The translations under genes were made by a program, and so were the position numbers. The notes under the pieces are model-generated. The model was not told the origin of the DNA. It saw only the letters and a list, made by a program, of their open reading frames with translations, and ran no database searches. 64,000 bases of DNA from NCBI RefSeq assembly GCF_947077775.1, contig NZ_CAMTTE010000001.1, forward strand, positions 1,764,501 to 1,828,500, given 5' to 3'. The DNA is from Salinibacter pepae (GTDB lineage Bacteria; Bacteroidota; Rhodothermia; Rhodothermales; Salinibacteraceae). Shown here one piece after another: positions 24,616-35,072 of this stretch (the first letter of the stretch is position 1; each line of letters opens with the position of its first letter).

Positions 24616-27261
24616 TTAGGGCCGCTCACTGGCCGGCGTCTCCTGCTGGAGGGGCGTCACATTTGGACGGTCCCGGCCGTCGTTCAGCAGATGCTCGGCG
24701 AAGTACTCGGCCCGGAGCCAGAACCAGTAGTCGTCCATGCTGCCGTAGCCGTGCCGCTGGCCCGGAAAGACGAAGAGGTCAAACCGCTTGCCGGCCTCGA
24801 TCAGTGCCTTGGCCATCCGATAGGTGTTGGCCGGGTGCACGTTGTTGTCGATTGTGCCCGTCGTCAGCAGAAGGTCCCCCTCCAGGTTGCCGGCGAGGTC
24901 CGAGTTTTTCCCGATGGAGAAGTCGAAGGAGACCTCCCCGGAGTCGGTCTCGGTCGGCTCCACGCCGTGGTGCGTCTCCGCCCACCAGCGGTTGTACACG
25001 TTGTTTTCGTGGTTGCCCGAGGAGGCCACCCCCACGTCGAACACGTCCGGGTACTGCAGCAGGGCCGCTGTCGTCAAAAAGCCGCCGCCGGAGTGCCCGT
25101 AGATGCCCACGCGATCCCCGTCGATGAAGTCGTGACGGGCCGCGAGCTGCTCGATCGTGGCCTTCTTGTCCGCGAGCGGGTAGTCCCGCAGGCTGCCGTA
25201 GCCGTAGGTGTGGTACCACCGCGAGCGATCGGGATGGCCGCCCCGATGCCCCGCCACCACCACGATGACCCCCAGCTGGGCGAGGCCCACCTCGTCCCCA
25301 CTCGGGGCGAAGGCCTTCGGGACCGCCTCCGTCTGCGGGCCCGGATAGACGTAGGTGATGACCGGATACTCCTTCTCCGGGTCGAAGTCGAACGGCTTGT
25401 ACATCACGCCGTGGAGGTCCGTTACCCCGTCGGCCGCCGTCACCTCGAAGGGCTCCGGCATCTGCCAGCCCGCCTCGTTTAGGCTGCTTAGATCGGCCGT
25501 CTGCAGCTCCGTCACCACCTCGCCCTCGCTGTTTCGGAGGACGGCCCGGGGGACGGTGTCCACCCGGCTGTGGTTGTCGACGAAGAACCGGGCCGACTCG
25601 TTCATCGTTGCGCTGTGGTCGGCGTCACCGGGGTTTAGGAGCTCGACCCCCGACCCGTCGAGTTGGACCCGGTAGAGGTGGTCGTAGTACGGGTCTTCGC
25701 CCGCCGCCCGGCCGTTGCCGGAGACGTAGGCAACGCCCGCCTCCTCGTCGACCGCCTCCACCGCGTCGACGTGCCAGTCGCCCTCGGTGAGCTGGGCCTC
25801 CACCGTGCCGTCCGGCCCGTAGCGGTAGAGGTGCGACCACCCGTCCCGTTCGGACAGCCAGAGCACGTCGCCGTTTGACAGCAGCTCCGGGCGCTGGGTG
25901 TGGAAGTACGTGTTGAACCGCTCCTCCACGACCGTCCGCTCGACCTCGCCCGTCTCGGCGTCGGCCACCACCAGATCCGCTTTCGTCCGGTCGCGGCTGT
26001 GCCGCTCGTACCAGAGCCGATCGGAGCCCTCCGAGAGCCAGACCCGGCGGCGCGGTGCCTCGGAGCCGGGATAACGAAACTGCCGGTCGTCGATGATCGA
26101 GAGGCTCTGATCCGTCCAGCTCGTGTCTGCGACCCGGGTCTTCTCCATCGCCTCCAGGTCGTAGACCCAGAGCTCGTCGCGCCCGACGCTGTCCTCGCCG
26201 GGCATCGGGTACTTGAAGGTCTCCAGCTCGGGCCGGTCGTTGCCGGTCGCGTGCACCACCCACAGCTCCTCAACGTCGCGCAGGTCCGACCGGACGAGCG
26301 CAAAGCGACGCGAGTCCTTCGCCCAGGAGATGTCGACCGCCTTGCGCTCCCCTTTCTCCTCCTGCTTCTTCGTGTCTGTTTTCCCCCGTCCATCGTTGTT
26401 GGCCGCGTAGCTGTAGTACTTTTCGCCGTCCTCCGTCAGTCGCGTCTCCTCCAGGTCGAGCTCCTCGACGGCTTCTTCCGCGTCCTCCCCATCCTCGCCT
26501 CGGCGGGCATCGAGCACCTTCTCGTACGCCGCCCCATCCATCATCCAGAGGTCGTAGTTGCGGGCAAAGACGACCGTCTCGCCGTCCGGGGAGACGTTGG
26601 CCCAGTCGGGATGATCGTCCGGCTCTTCGTAGTCTTCGAGCTCGCGGAGGGTCTGCGTCGTGACGTCGTACTCGAAGTGGAAGACCTTCTGCTCGGTCTC
26701 CTCGTCGGCCTCGGCGCCTTCTTTGTCCTGTTTTTGCTGGTTCTCCTCCCTGTCCTTCTCGTCCTTCACCTCCTGCGAGGAGGTCACGTCGAACTGAAGC
26801 GTATTCTCATCGACGAACCGGATGTTTTCAATGGGCAGGTGTTTGGCATCCCAAGGGTCTTGCGTGATGCGCGTGAGCTCGGATGCCAGGCGTTCACGGT
26901 CGAACAGCTCGCGCTGCGTGCCGTCGTCGGGGTCGACGATCCAGTAGCGCGTGCCCGCGGCGGTCTCGAAGTCGTACCAAAACCCCTCCCGGCCCTCGAT
27001 CCACTGCGGCTCGACGGTCAGGTCGTAGGCCATGTCCTCGACCCTGTACGGGGCGAAGCGCTCGGCAAGCTCGTAGTTGGCCGCCCCCGGGCCGCCGACC
27101 CGGCCCTCTTCGTCGCCGGCCGCCTGCGCGAACGCGGGCGCCGCGGGCCGCCCCACGACCACGGCCATCAACACCGCGCTAACGAGGAGCAACGAGCACG
27201 TAGATACACGAGTGGATGCGCAACGGGATAGGAAGGAGCTTCGAACGGACGAGAGGTGCAT
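24616..27261 (-). CDS. S9-family prolyl oligopeptidase / dipeptidyl peptidase IV-like protein
   Basis: An 881-residue secreted serine peptidase. A signal peptide (LLLVSAVLMAVVVGRPAAPAFAQ) is followed by an N-terminal beta-propeller domain with an acidic insert near residue 170-200 (KDEKDREENQQKQDKEGAEA) and a C-terminal alpha/beta-hydrolase. The nucleophile Ser724 lies in VGIYGHSGGGFLTTAALL, with the later Asp and His regions in LLTTGTIDNNVHPANTYR and FPGQRHGYGS. It removes N-terminal dipeptides from peptides or acts on oligopeptides in the periplasm. The frame is open upstream to 27429; ATG 27261 starts the signal peptide. Highly charged, as expected in a halophile. Confidence 0.92.
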   Translation of the reverse strand: MHLSSVRSSFLSRCASTRVSTCSLLLVSAVLMAVVVGRPAAPAFAQAAGDEEGRVGGPGAANYELAERFAPYRVEDMAYDLTVEPQWIEGREGFWYDFETAAGTRYWIVDPDDGTQRELFDRERLASELTRITQDPWDAKHLPIENIRFVDENTLQFDVTSSQEVKDEKDREENQQKQDKEGAEADEETEQKVFHFEYDVTTQTLRELEDYEEPDDHPDWANVSPDGETVVFARNYDLWMMDGAAYEKVLDARRGEDGEDAEEAVEELDLEETRLTEDGEKYYSYAANNDGRGKTDTKKQEEKGERKAVDISWAKDSRRFALVRSDLRDVEELWVVHATGNDRPELETFKYPMPGEDSVGRDELWVYDLEAMEKTRVADTSWTDQSLSIIDDRQFRYPGSEAPRRRVWLSEGSDRLWYERHSRDRTKADLVVADAETGEVERTVVEERFNTYFHTQRPELLSNGDVLWLSERDGWSHLYRYGPDGTVEAQLTEGDWHVDAVEAVDEEAGVAYVSGNGRAAGEDPYYDHLYRVQLDGSGVELLNPGDADHSATMNESARFFVDNHSRVDTVPRAVLRNSEGEVVTELQTADLSSLNEAGWQMPEPFEVTAADGVTDLHGVMYKPFDFDPEKEYPVITYVYPGPQTEAVPKAFAPSGDEVGLAQLGVIVVVAGHRGGHPDRSRWYHTYGYGSLRDYPLADKKATIEQLAARHDFIDGDRVGIYGHSGGGFLTTAALLQYPDVFDVGVASSGNHENNVYNRWWAETHHGVEPTETDSGEVSFDFSIGKNSDLAGNLEGDLLLTTGTIDNNVHPANTYRMAKALIEAGKRFDLFVFPGQRHGYGSMDDYWFWLRAEYFAEHLLNDGRDRPNVTPLQQETPASERP

Positions 27262-27515
27262 CGACGACAACTTAGAACCGACGGGAAGGCGCGAGGACGG
27301 GATGTGAGGTGAAAACCAAACACAAGCTACATCAGAGCCTCCCTCGAACGCAACCGCCAGCGGGCTCCGTCCATGAATTGCATCCCGGCCCGAATCAGCC
27401 GCACCAGCAGACCGTGGAGACGAACCCACCCTCCGCTCCCTGCATTCCGACAGTCGTGGTGCCTGGCAGTATCACCGCGCGTTTGCCCTCGTGCCCGTGC
27501 ACCATGGTGCCTTTC

Positions 27516-28409
<894 letters not shown>

Positions 28410-28478
28410 GCGAGGCTGTAGGGGTTGTGCAAAGGAGAGTGCATCGGGCGGCCCCGTTGCCGGCCGCCGCGAGGGCGC

Positions 28479-29576
28479 CTACGACGGTGAGGGCGCCGCG
28501 CCCGTGAACCAACGGCGCAGGACGCGCTCGGCGGGCTTGCCCTGCGGGGTGAAGGCGGTCGGCCCCTCCACCTCGGCCGGCGGGTGCCACTTCCAGATGA
28601 TGCCGCCCTTCAGCCAGGGCGCCCGGCCCACGGTGGACAGGAAGGCCCGGTAGCAACGGGCCTGGAGGGCCGCGTCGGGCGCCGCGCCGTCGTCGCGCTC
28701 CGGCCATTCCCAGGGCCGCGCTGCCGCCCCTTCGGCACTCCGGTAGCCGACCTCTGTCAGGAGCACGGGGCGCCCGGTGCGCTCGTGGATCTCTGCCAGG
28801 GCCGCCCGGTGCGGGCCCCAGCCCGTCCGGAGGGCCGCGAGCGACGGGTCCGTGGCGTCCGTGAGGGGAAAGTAGGCCTGCACGCCGACGTAGTCGAGCG
28901 CGTCCCAGAACTGGATGCTGTCGTACGCCTTGTGCCAGTTGGCCGCGTAGGTGAGGGGGCCGTCGTAGACGGTGCGGGCCGCCTCGGCGAGGCCGCGCCA
29001 GAAATCCGGCCGCTCGGTGGCGGACCGGGTCAGCTCGGTCCCCAGCACGAGCGCGTCGGCGTCCACCTCCGCGGCGAGGCGGGCGTAGAGCATGAGGAAG
29101 CGGCGGTAGTCGGCCTCCCAGGCCGCCCAGTTGGCCTCGGTGTCAAAGCCGATGTCGCTCCGGTCCTGCGCCTCGTCGTACCCGCCCACCCACAGGTGCG
29201 GCTTCAGGATGACGCCCATCCCCAACGCGTCGGCCTGGCGGGCGAGGGTGCGGACGCCCCGGTGCGACTCGCTGTACCAGCCGTCGCCCGTGTCGGCCCG
29301 GACGGTCGGCACGTCGGGCGCCTTCTGCCACCCGAACGCGACCAGGGTGAGGTGCGTCACGCCGAGGTCGCGGAGCCGCACGAGCAGGCTGGAGTCGGGG
29401 CGGTTGCGGGCATCGAGCGTCACGGAGCGCACGTCGAAGATGGGCTCCGACGGCGCAAGCGTATCGGCGGCTGCCGGCGGCGCCCCGTCGGTCTTTCCGC
29501 ACCCCGCCCCGGCGACGAAAAGCACGCCGAGGGCGAGCCCAGTCGCGAGACACAGACAGTGGAGCGGCTGGCGCAC
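28479..29576 (-). CDS. GH113-like TIM-barrel glycoside hydrolase, lipoprotein
   Basis: A 365-residue predicted lipoprotein with lipobox AGAGC (Cys26). The rest is a TIM barrel of the GH113 type (clan GH-A, beta-mannanase group). Seen: VTHLTLVAFGWQ, GMGVILKPHLWVGGYD, ALVLGTELTRS with the likely acid/base Glu181, YVGVQAYFPLTD, and PVLLTEVGYRSAEGAA with the likely nucleophile Glu275, then GGIIWKWHP. Acts on extracytoplasmic polysaccharide, substrate unknown. It precedes menB by 69 bp on the same strand, though no functional link is apparent. The upstream divergent gene is lhgO. Confidence 0.85.
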   Translation of the reverse strand: MRQPLHCLCLATGLALGVLFVAGAGCGKTDGAPPAAADTLAPSEPIFDVRSVTLDARNRPDSSLLVRLRDLGVTHLTLVAFGWQKAPDVPTVRADTGDGWYSESHRGVRTLARQADALGMGVILKPHLWVGGYDEAQDRSDIGFDTEANWAAWEADYRRFLMLYARLAAEVDADALVLGTELTRSATERPDFWRGLAEAARTVYDGPLTYAANWHKAYDSIQFWDALDYVGVQAYFPLTDATDPSLAALRTGWGPHRAALAEIHERTGRPVLLTEVGYRSAEGAAARPWEWPERDDGAAPDAALQARCYRAFLSTVGRAPWLKGGIIWKWHPPAEVEGPTAFTPQGKPAERVLRRWFTGAAPSPS

Positions 29577-29796
29577 GGGACTGAGGACGCTGATTCGAGG
29601 ACGCGTCGCCTAAACTCTCCGCGGGCTCGGGTGTTGCCTCTCTGGCGGACACGTCGCCCCTCCCGGCAGACCGGCGGGCACTCGACGGGGGCCGCTACGC
29701 ACTTTTCAGTGTGCGTCGTCTTTGTACCTTAAGGCCCACGTCCCTGGAGCCTTTCGGGGCGCCTCGCGGTCTTTGCACTGGATCGATCATTGCTGT

Positions 29797-31035
29797 ATGC
29801 CAACCTACGACGTTGCCATCATTGGGGGCGGAATTGTGGGCCTCGCCACGGCCTACCGCCTCACCGAGCAGTACCCCGACGCAGCCGTCGCCGTACTGGA
29901 GAAGGAGGACCGGGTGGCGGCCCACCAGACAAGCCACAACTCCGGGGTGATTCACTCGGGCATCTTCTACGAACCCGGCTCGCTGAAGGCGGAGAACTGC
30001 CGGACGGGCAAGCGCGCCCTCGTCGAGTTTTGCGAGCGTGAGGACGTCGACTATGAGATGTGCGGCAAGGTCATCGTGGCCGCCGACGAGAGCGAGGTCC
30101 CCGAGCTGGAGCGGATCGAGGCCAAGGGCCGCCAGAACCAGGTGGACTGTACCCGCCTCGGCCCGGAGCGCCTGCACGAGTTGGAGCCCCACGTGCAGGG
30201 CGTGGCGGGGCTCCACGTGCCGGCGGCCGGCATCGTCGACTACGAGGCGGCGGCCGAGGCCCTGGCCGCCCGCGTGAGGGACCGTGGGCACCCGATCCGG
30301 ACCGGGGCCGCCGTGCGCGACCTGCACGTTACCCCAAACCACGTGACGGTCGACACCACGACCGGCGCCGTGCAGGCGCGCCATGCCGTCAACTGCGCCG
30401 GCCTCTACGCCGACCGCATCGCCGCAATGAGCGGCCAGGACCTGAACACGAAGATCGTGCCGTTCCGCGGCGAGTACTACGAGCTCGTGCCGGAGCGGCG
30501 GTCCCTCTGCGAGCGCCTCGTCTATCCGGTGCCCGACCCGGCCTTCCCGTTCCTGGGGGTCCACTTTACCCCGACGGTGGACGGGCGCGTGGAGTGCGGG
30601 CCGACCGCCGTCCTCGCGTTTGCCCGCGAAGGGTACGGCCTCACCAACATTGACGGGGGGGAGCTCCTGGAGATTCTCACGTACCCGGGCTTTCGGAAGC
30701 TGTCCGCCCGGCACTGGCGGAAGGGCCTCCGCGAGCTGCTCCAGTCGATGAGCAAGCGGGTCTACCTGCGGGCTGCCCGCCAGCTCATCCCCGAGGTGCA
30801 ACTGGACGATTTCACGAAGCCCTGGGCCGGCGTGCGGGCGCAGGCCCTCCGGCGCGACGGCACTCTCGTCGACGACTTCCTCATCCGCGAGACCGACCGG
30901 GTCGTGAACGTCATCAACGCGGCCTCGCCCGCCGCCACCTCGGCGCTCAACATCGGATCGCTGATCGTAGAAAACCACCTGCGCGACCGGCTGGCTGACC
31001 TTCAGGTGTCGACTGGGGCCCTGGGCGAGGGATAG
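29797..31035 (+). CDS. lhgO: L-2-hydroxyglutarate oxidase/dehydrogenase LhgO
   Basis: A 412-residue FAD-dependent DAO-family enzyme. It oxidises L-2-hydroxyglutarate to 2-oxoglutarate, repairing a metabolic side product and feeding electrons to quinone. Seen: YDVAIIGGGIVGLATAYRL with GxGxxG (residues 4-22), HNSGVIHSGIFYEPGSLKA, RGEYYELV, and C-terminal AASPAATSALNIGSLI for FAD contact. Length is usual. ATG 29797 is chosen because similarity starts there; the frame runs open to 29722. An AhpD-like gene follows after 108 bp on the same strand. Confidence 0.93.
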   Translation: MPTYDVAIIGGGIVGLATAYRLTEQYPDAAVAVLEKEDRVAAHQTSHNSGVIHSGIFYEPGSLKAENCRTGKRALVEFCEREDVDYEMCGKVIVAADESEVPELERIEAKGRQNQVDCTRLGPERLHELEPHVQGVAGLHVPAAGIVDYEAAAEALAARVRDRGHPIRTGAAVRDLHVTPNHVTVDTTTGAVQARHAVNCAGLYADRIAAMSGQDLNTKIVPFRGEYYELVPERRSLCERLVYPVPDPAFPFLGVHFTPTVDGRVECGPTAVLAFAREGYGLTNIDGGELLEILTYPGFRKLSARHWRKGLRELLQSMSKRVYLRAARQLIPEVQLDDFTKPWAGVRAQALRRDGTLVDDFLIRETDRVVNVINAASPAATSALNIGSLIVENHLRDRLADLQVSTGALGEG

Positions 31036-31143
31036 CCCTCGCTCCTCCCGCCCGGGGCCCCGGCACGGGGCGCCGTAACTGCGGAGCCGCAGCCGACACA
31101 CAGCGTCCCGCGCGTCCACTCATCACCCCACACACAGCCTCAT

Positions 31144-31704
31144 ATGGCCTGGATCGACGTCATCGACCCCGAGGACGCCACCGGCGACCTCAAAAAACTC
31201 TACGACACGATCGCCGAACAGCGGGGCAAGGTCTCCAACGTCCTGACCGTGCACAGCCAGAACCCCGCGGCGCTGAAGGAGCACCTCGACCTCTACGACG
31301 CCGTCCTGTTCGGGGCCTCCCCCCTGAGCCGGGCCGACCGCGAGGCGATGGCCGTCGTCGTCTCCGCCGCCAACGAGTGCGACTACTGCGTCCGCCACCA
31401 CGCCGAGGCGCTCCAGGCCTACTGGCAGGACGAGGATCGCGTACACCAGTTGGCCGACGACTACACCGCGCTCGACGCCCTCGACGATCGGCTCCGCACG
31501 GCGTGCGCCGTGGCCGAGAAGCTGACGGCCGCCCCCGGCGCCATGGCCGAGGCGGACGTGCATGCCCTGCGCGACGCCGGCTGGTCGGACCGGGCCGTGC
31601 TCGACATCGTGCTCGTGACCTCGTACTTCAACTTCGTGAACCGCATCACCAACGGCCTCGGCGTAGAGGCGACCGAGGAGGAGGCGGCCGGCTACAACTA
31701 CTAA
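31144..31704 (+). CDS. AhpD-like carboxymuconolactone decarboxylase-family peroxidase-related protein
   Basis: A 186-residue helical CMD-family protein of the uncharacterised peroxidase-related group. The redox motif ECDYCVRHHAEAL has Cys79 and Cys82 (CxxC) with His85/His86 nearby, as in AhpD, where the pair reduces a peroxide-linked partner. Seen also: WIDVIDPEDATGDLKKLYD at the N-terminus and LDIVLVTSYFNFVNRITNGLGVE at the C-terminus. It opens the redox block at 31.1-37.4 kb, which also includes a second, related AhpD-like protein (35156-35680). The physiological partner and substrate are not shown by the sequence. Confidence 0.85.
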   Translation: MAWIDVIDPEDATGDLKKLYDTIAEQRGKVSNVLTVHSQNPAALKEHLDLYDAVLFGASPLSRADREAMAVVVSAANECDYCVRHHAEALQAYWQDEDRVHQLADDYTALDALDDRLRTACAVAEKLTAAPGAMAEADVHALRDAGWSDRAVLDIVLVTSYFNFVNRITNGLGVEATEEEAAGYNY

Positions 31705-31977
31705 CCCTGCCGGCCCCGGTCCCTCGCTCGTCGCTCGTTCCCTCCGCTGGATGGGCCACGCGCCCGGGGCCGTTCACTGAGAAAAGGGAGACGGGGCCGG
31801 ACCACAGATGCGGGCCCCCACCGACCGGGCACGGCCCCCCTCCTCCTGACAGCCCACGGCGCGCGTCCGCTGCGAGGACCGTTTTGAGAGTCCGGTCGGG
31901 GCCGTGTAACACACTCCTCCAACCGCCCTGCGTAGGGACGCTTCGCCGAGCTCTACTCTGGACCCTCTACCACCCGC

Positions 31978-32850
31978 ATGTGCCGACTCTACGGCCTTCA
32001 AGCCACCCACCCGACCCGCTCCGCCTGCGAGCTGCTCGACGCCCAGAACGCGATGATCCAGCAAAGCCGCAAGGACGCCCGTGGCCTCTCCAACCCGCAC
32101 GGCTGGGGGATGGGGCAGGTCACCGACGGCACCACGTCGTGCTTCCGACAGGTAAAGCCCGCTTCGGAAAGCGAGTCGTACCGGGACGAGGCCCTCCAAA
32201 CTGAGGGGACCACCGTGCTGGCCCACGTCCGGCGGGCCACAGTGGGCGACCCGTCGCACGCCAACACCCACCCCTTTCGGCACGGCCCCGCGCTTCTGAT
32301 CCACAACGGCCACGTGCCGGCCTTCGACGCCGTCCGGCCGCACCTCCTGGGCCGCCTGTCCGACGAGCGGGCCCGCTACGTTCGGGGCACGACCGACAGC
32401 GAGCACGTGCTCGCGCTCCTCCTGCAGCTCCGGGAGGAGGCGCCCGACGCCCCACTGCACGCGGTGACCCGGGCGGCCCTCCAGCAGGTTCAGTCGTGGG
32501 TGGCGGCGGAGGCCGCCGACGCGGAGCCCGCTCCCACCGACGCCGACACGCAGGCCCTCTCCCACGACGAGCTGGAGCACATCCTCGCCCTGAACCTGCT
32601 GTGGACCGACGGGACGGCCCTCGCTGGCTCCCGACTGAACCGCACCCTCTGGATGCTCGACCGGCCTACCGTCCGGGCCTGCCCGCTCTGCGGGGAGGAG
32701 CACGCCGCGCCCCCGGAGGCCGAGGACTACCGCGCTACGGTCTTCGCCTCCGAGCGCATCACCGACGAAGACTGGACCGAAGTGCCCAACGGCGCCGTCT
32801 TCTCCACCGCCCCCGACGCCACCCCCCACCTCGAACCCCTCGACACCTGA
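31978..32850 (+). CDS. Class II glutamine amidotransferase
   Basis: A 290-residue protein of the YafJ/EgtC-like type. The nucleophile is Cys2 (MCRLYGLQA, exposed once the initiator Met is removed). Supporting motifs: RGLSNPHGWGMGQV, VLAHVRRATVGDPSHANTHPFRHGPALLIHNGHVP, and TTDSEHVLALLLQL. These form the Ntn amidohydrolase core that releases ammonia from glutamine or hydrolyses a gamma-glutamyl bond. The acceptor is unknown. It has a C-terminal segment with CPLCGEEH, a possible zinc-binding pair. It lies in the redox block and precedes the flavodoxin-fold gene by 46 bp, so the two are probably co-transcribed. Confidence 0.88.
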   Translation: MCRLYGLQATHPTRSACELLDAQNAMIQQSRKDARGLSNPHGWGMGQVTDGTTSCFRQVKPASESESYRDEALQTEGTTVLAHVRRATVGDPSHANTHPFRHGPALLIHNGHVPAFDAVRPHLLGRLSDERARYVRGTTDSEHVLALLLQLREEAPDAPLHAVTRAALQQVQSWVAAEAADAEPAPTDADTQALSHDELEHILALNLLWTDGTALAGSRLNRTLWMLDRPTVRACPLCGEEHAAPPEAEDYRATVFASERITDEDWTEVPNGAVFSTAPDATPHLEPLDT

Positions 32851-32896
32851 CGGCTCCCCCCAACCCTCCACCCTCCACTCTCAACCCCCACCCCCC
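32851..32896 (+). repeat. C-rich simple-repeat spacer
   Basis: The 46-bp gap between the amidotransferase and flavodoxin-fold genes is a C-rich tract of near-repeats of the CCCTCCAC/CTCAACCC type. It resembles the longer tract at 44829-44898. Confidence 0.4.
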
Positions 32897-33655
32897 ATGT
32901 CCCTCAACGACACACAGCAGGCCCTCTGCGACGAGTCCGACACCGACTTCTCCGCCCTCAGCGCCCTCTTCCTCAACTGCACGCTCAAGCCCTCGCCCCA
33001 ATCGTCGCACACGCGGACCCTGATGGACACGTCCGCCGCCATCATGCGGGAAAACGACGTGGACGTCGACATCGTGCGGCCCGTCGACCTGGACCTCGCG
33101 CCCGGGGTCTACGGCGACATGACCGAGCACGGCGCCGACGCCGACGACTGGCCGGCCCTGTACCAGAAGGTCCTGGGCGCCAACATCCTGGTGCTGGGCT
33201 CCCCCATCTGGCTCGGCGAGAAATCCTCCGTCTGCCAGCGCGTGATCGAGCGGCTCTACGGCAACAGCGGCGACCTCAACGAGGACGGGCAGTACGCCTA
33301 CTACGGCCGCGCCGCCGGCTGCCTCATTACCGGCAACGAGGACGGGATCAAGCAGTGCGCGATGGGCATCCTCTACGCCCTCCAGCACCTCGGCTACACG
33401 ATTCCGCCGCAGGCCGACGCCGGCTGGATCGGCCCGGCCGGCCCCGGCCCCAGCTACGGTGACGAGCGGGACGACGGCTCCCGCGTGGGCGTCGACAACG
33501 ACTTTACCCAGCGCAACACCACGTTCATGACGTGGAACCTGATGCACACCGCCCTCCGGCTCCACGAGGCCGGGGGCGTCCCCGCCCACGGCAACCAGCG
33601 CTCGGAGTGGGAGGCCGGCTGCCGCTTCGATCACCCGAACCCGGAGCACCGATAG
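32897..33655 (+). CDS. Flavodoxin-fold NAD(P)H-dependent oxidoreductase
   Basis: A 252-residue member of the flavodoxin/NADPH-dependent FMN reductase family. Seen: FLNCTLKPSPQSSHTRTLM as the phosphate-binding loop (SxxSxT type), VDIVRPVDLDLAPG, ANILVLGSPIWLGEKSSVCQRVIERLYG as the FMN region, and RAAGCLITGNEDGIKQCAMGILYALQHLGYTIP with WIGPAGPGPSYGDE. Relatives reduce quinones or flavins. It follows the amidotransferase by 46 bp and leads to a membrane protein gene 141 bp on. Within the redox block it may supply reducing power for detoxification. Confidence 0.85.
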   Translation: MSLNDTQQALCDESDTDFSALSALFLNCTLKPSPQSSHTRTLMDTSAAIMRENDVDVDIVRPVDLDLAPGVYGDMTEHGADADDWPALYQKVLGANILVLGSPIWLGEKSSVCQRVIERLYGNSGDLNEDGQYAYYGRAAGCLITGNEDGIKQCAMGILYALQHLGYTIPPQADAGWIGPAGPGPSYGDERDDGSRVGVDNDFTQRNTTFMTWNLMHTALRLHEAGGVPAHGNQRSEWEAGCRFDHPNPEHR

Positions 33656-33796
33656 CGGCTCGCCCCCCCTGTGCGCCCCTCTCCAGAGGCCGCCTCCGGG
33701 CGGACATGTAACGCTGGCGGCGGCTGGTGACCTGAGTCCGTGCACGCTGAGTGCGAACGCTTGCACGAACTCCCCTCACAATACCCCCCTGATATC

Positions 33797-34330
33797 ATGC
33801 CCTCCACCGCAGCATCCCCCCCACGCCCCACCGCGGGACCGGCCCTCCGCCGCGAGGTCGGGCCCTGGGACTGGGTCCGTGGGGCCTTCGGCGGCTTCGT
33901 CGGAAGCGTGGCTTTCGGCCTCTTCATGGCGTTTATCATGCCCCCACCGATGCTCGAGGTCGTCATTCCCAATCTGTACGGCATCGGGGCCACCCCCGAG
34001 GCTCCCGCCCCCCTCGCCGGCTGGGCGTTCCACCAGTTCCACGGCGTCATGCTGGGCATCGCGTACGTCGCGTACGTAGAATACCCGTCGGTCGCCGACT
34101 GGATGGCGCCGCGGAGCCTGCAGGGCGGCCTGGTGCACGGCCTAACCTGGGGCGTCGTCACGACGATCGCCTTCCCGATTCTCGTGATGCCCCTGTGGCT
34201 CCAGGCCGCCGGATTCGCGGGCGCGCCGCCGTTCCCGAACGTCGGCTTTCCCGCCACGCTCCTCGGCCTGACTGGCCACGTCATCTACGCCGTGCCCACG
34301 GGCATCCTCTACGCCCTGTACCGGAGGTAG
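33797..34330 (+). CDS. Small four-helix integral membrane protein
   Basis: A 177-residue membrane protein with about four predicted transmembrane segments: WVRGAFGGFVGSVAFGLFMAF, PLAGWAFHQFHGVMLGIAYVAYV, LVHGLTWGVVTTIAFPILVMPL and LGLTGHVIYAVPTGILYAL. Several His residues lie within or next to the membrane helices (HQFHG, GLVHG, GLTGHV). I recognise no named family; similar His-rich proteins occur in haloarchaea. The upstream frame opens at 33740, but MPSTAAS at 33797 is preferred. It lies just before the TetR gene (104 bp). Confidence 0.6.
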   Translation: MPSTAASPPRPTAGPALRREVGPWDWVRGAFGGFVGSVAFGLFMAFIMPPPMLEVVIPNLYGIGATPEAPAPLAGWAFHQFHGVMLGIAYVAYVEYPSVADWMAPRSLQGGLVHGLTWGVVTTIAFPILVMPLWLQAAGFAGAPPFPNVGFPATLLGLTGHVIYAVPTGILYALYRR

Positions 34331-34398
34331 CCGCGCACTGCCGTCTCTCCTGTGACTCGGGCCGCCGGAACCTTCCTGTAGGTACGGTATTCCGTTCG

Positions 34399-34420
34399 TT
34401 GCTTACCAACCAGTAAGTAA
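34399..34420. promoter_or_regulatory. Palindromic operator before the TetR gene
   Basis: TTGCTTAC, six bases (CAACCA), then GTAAGTAA, ending 13 bp before the ATG. It matches the palindrome at 35073-35098 in all but one arm base, so the regulator probably represses itself. Confidence 0.75.
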
Positions 34421-34433
34421 CTGCGCCCGTCAC

Positions 34434-35021
34434 ATGGAGGACGCCCCGGATACCGACCGTACCCCCACGGCCACCCGCATCCTCGATACGGCTCAGGACC
34501 TGGTGCAGCGGCGCGGCTACAACGCCGTCAGCTACGGGGACCTCGCCGACGAACTGGACCTCACCACGACGGCCATTCACTACCACTTTCCTGCCAAGGC
34601 CGACCTCGGGCAGGCACTGGTGCGCCGGTACCGGCGGCAGAGCAGCCAGACACGGGCGGCCCTCGAAGACCAGCACGAGAACCTCCGCGAACGGCTCGTG
34701 CAGTACGTCGAGCTCTTTTCGGGGATTCTGGAGAACGGTGGGCTCTGCCTCTGTGGAATCCTCGCGGCCGACACGGAAACGCTCCCGGATAAGGTGCAAC
34801 GGGAGACCCAGCGGTTTTTCGCCGAGCAGGAGGACTGGCTCACGACAATCATCGGGGCGGACTCGTCCGGCGGTGCGGGCCTGCAGGGCTGCCCCTCTCC
34901 ACGGGCCACCGCCCGGGTGCTCCTGGCCGCGGTCGAAGGCGCCATGCTCACGACGCCACAGCGGGATCCGGAGACGTACACCGATACGCTTCGCCGTCTC
35001 ATCGACTCGATTGTAACGTAG
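34434..35021 (+). CDS. TetR/AcrR-family transcriptional regulator
   Basis: A 195-residue repressor. The N-terminal HTH domain is clear: TRILDTAQDLVQRRGYNAVSYGDLADELDLTTTAIHYHFPAKADLGQALVRRYR (residues 14-66). The ligand domain has two cysteines in GLCLCGILAAD near 101-111, which could sense electrophiles or peroxides; this is inference. The palindromes TTACTTAC-N6-GTAAGTAA sit just before this gene and before the following AhpD-like gene. The simplest reading is autoregulation plus control of that gene. Confidence 0.92.
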   Translation: MEDAPDTDRTPTATRILDTAQDLVQRRGYNAVSYGDLADELDLTTTAIHYHFPAKADLGQALVRRYRRQSSQTRAALEDQHENLRERLVQYVELFSGILENGGLCLCGILAADTETLPDKVQRETQRFFAEQEDWLTTIIGADSSGGAGLQGCPSPRATARVLLAAVEGAMLTTPQRDPETYTDTLRRLIDSIVT

Positions 35022-35043
35022 CCGGCAGCTCCACCACAGAGAA

Positions 35044-35067
35044 ACAGCAGAAGGAACCTCCTGCTGT
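35044..35067 (+). terminator. Hairpin after the TetR gene
   Basis: ACAGCAG at 35044-35050 pairs with CTGCTGT at 35061-35067 around a ten-base loop, 22 bp past the TetR stop. A T-run is weak, so it may be a weak terminator. Confidence 0.4.
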
Positions 35068-35072
35068 CCCGT

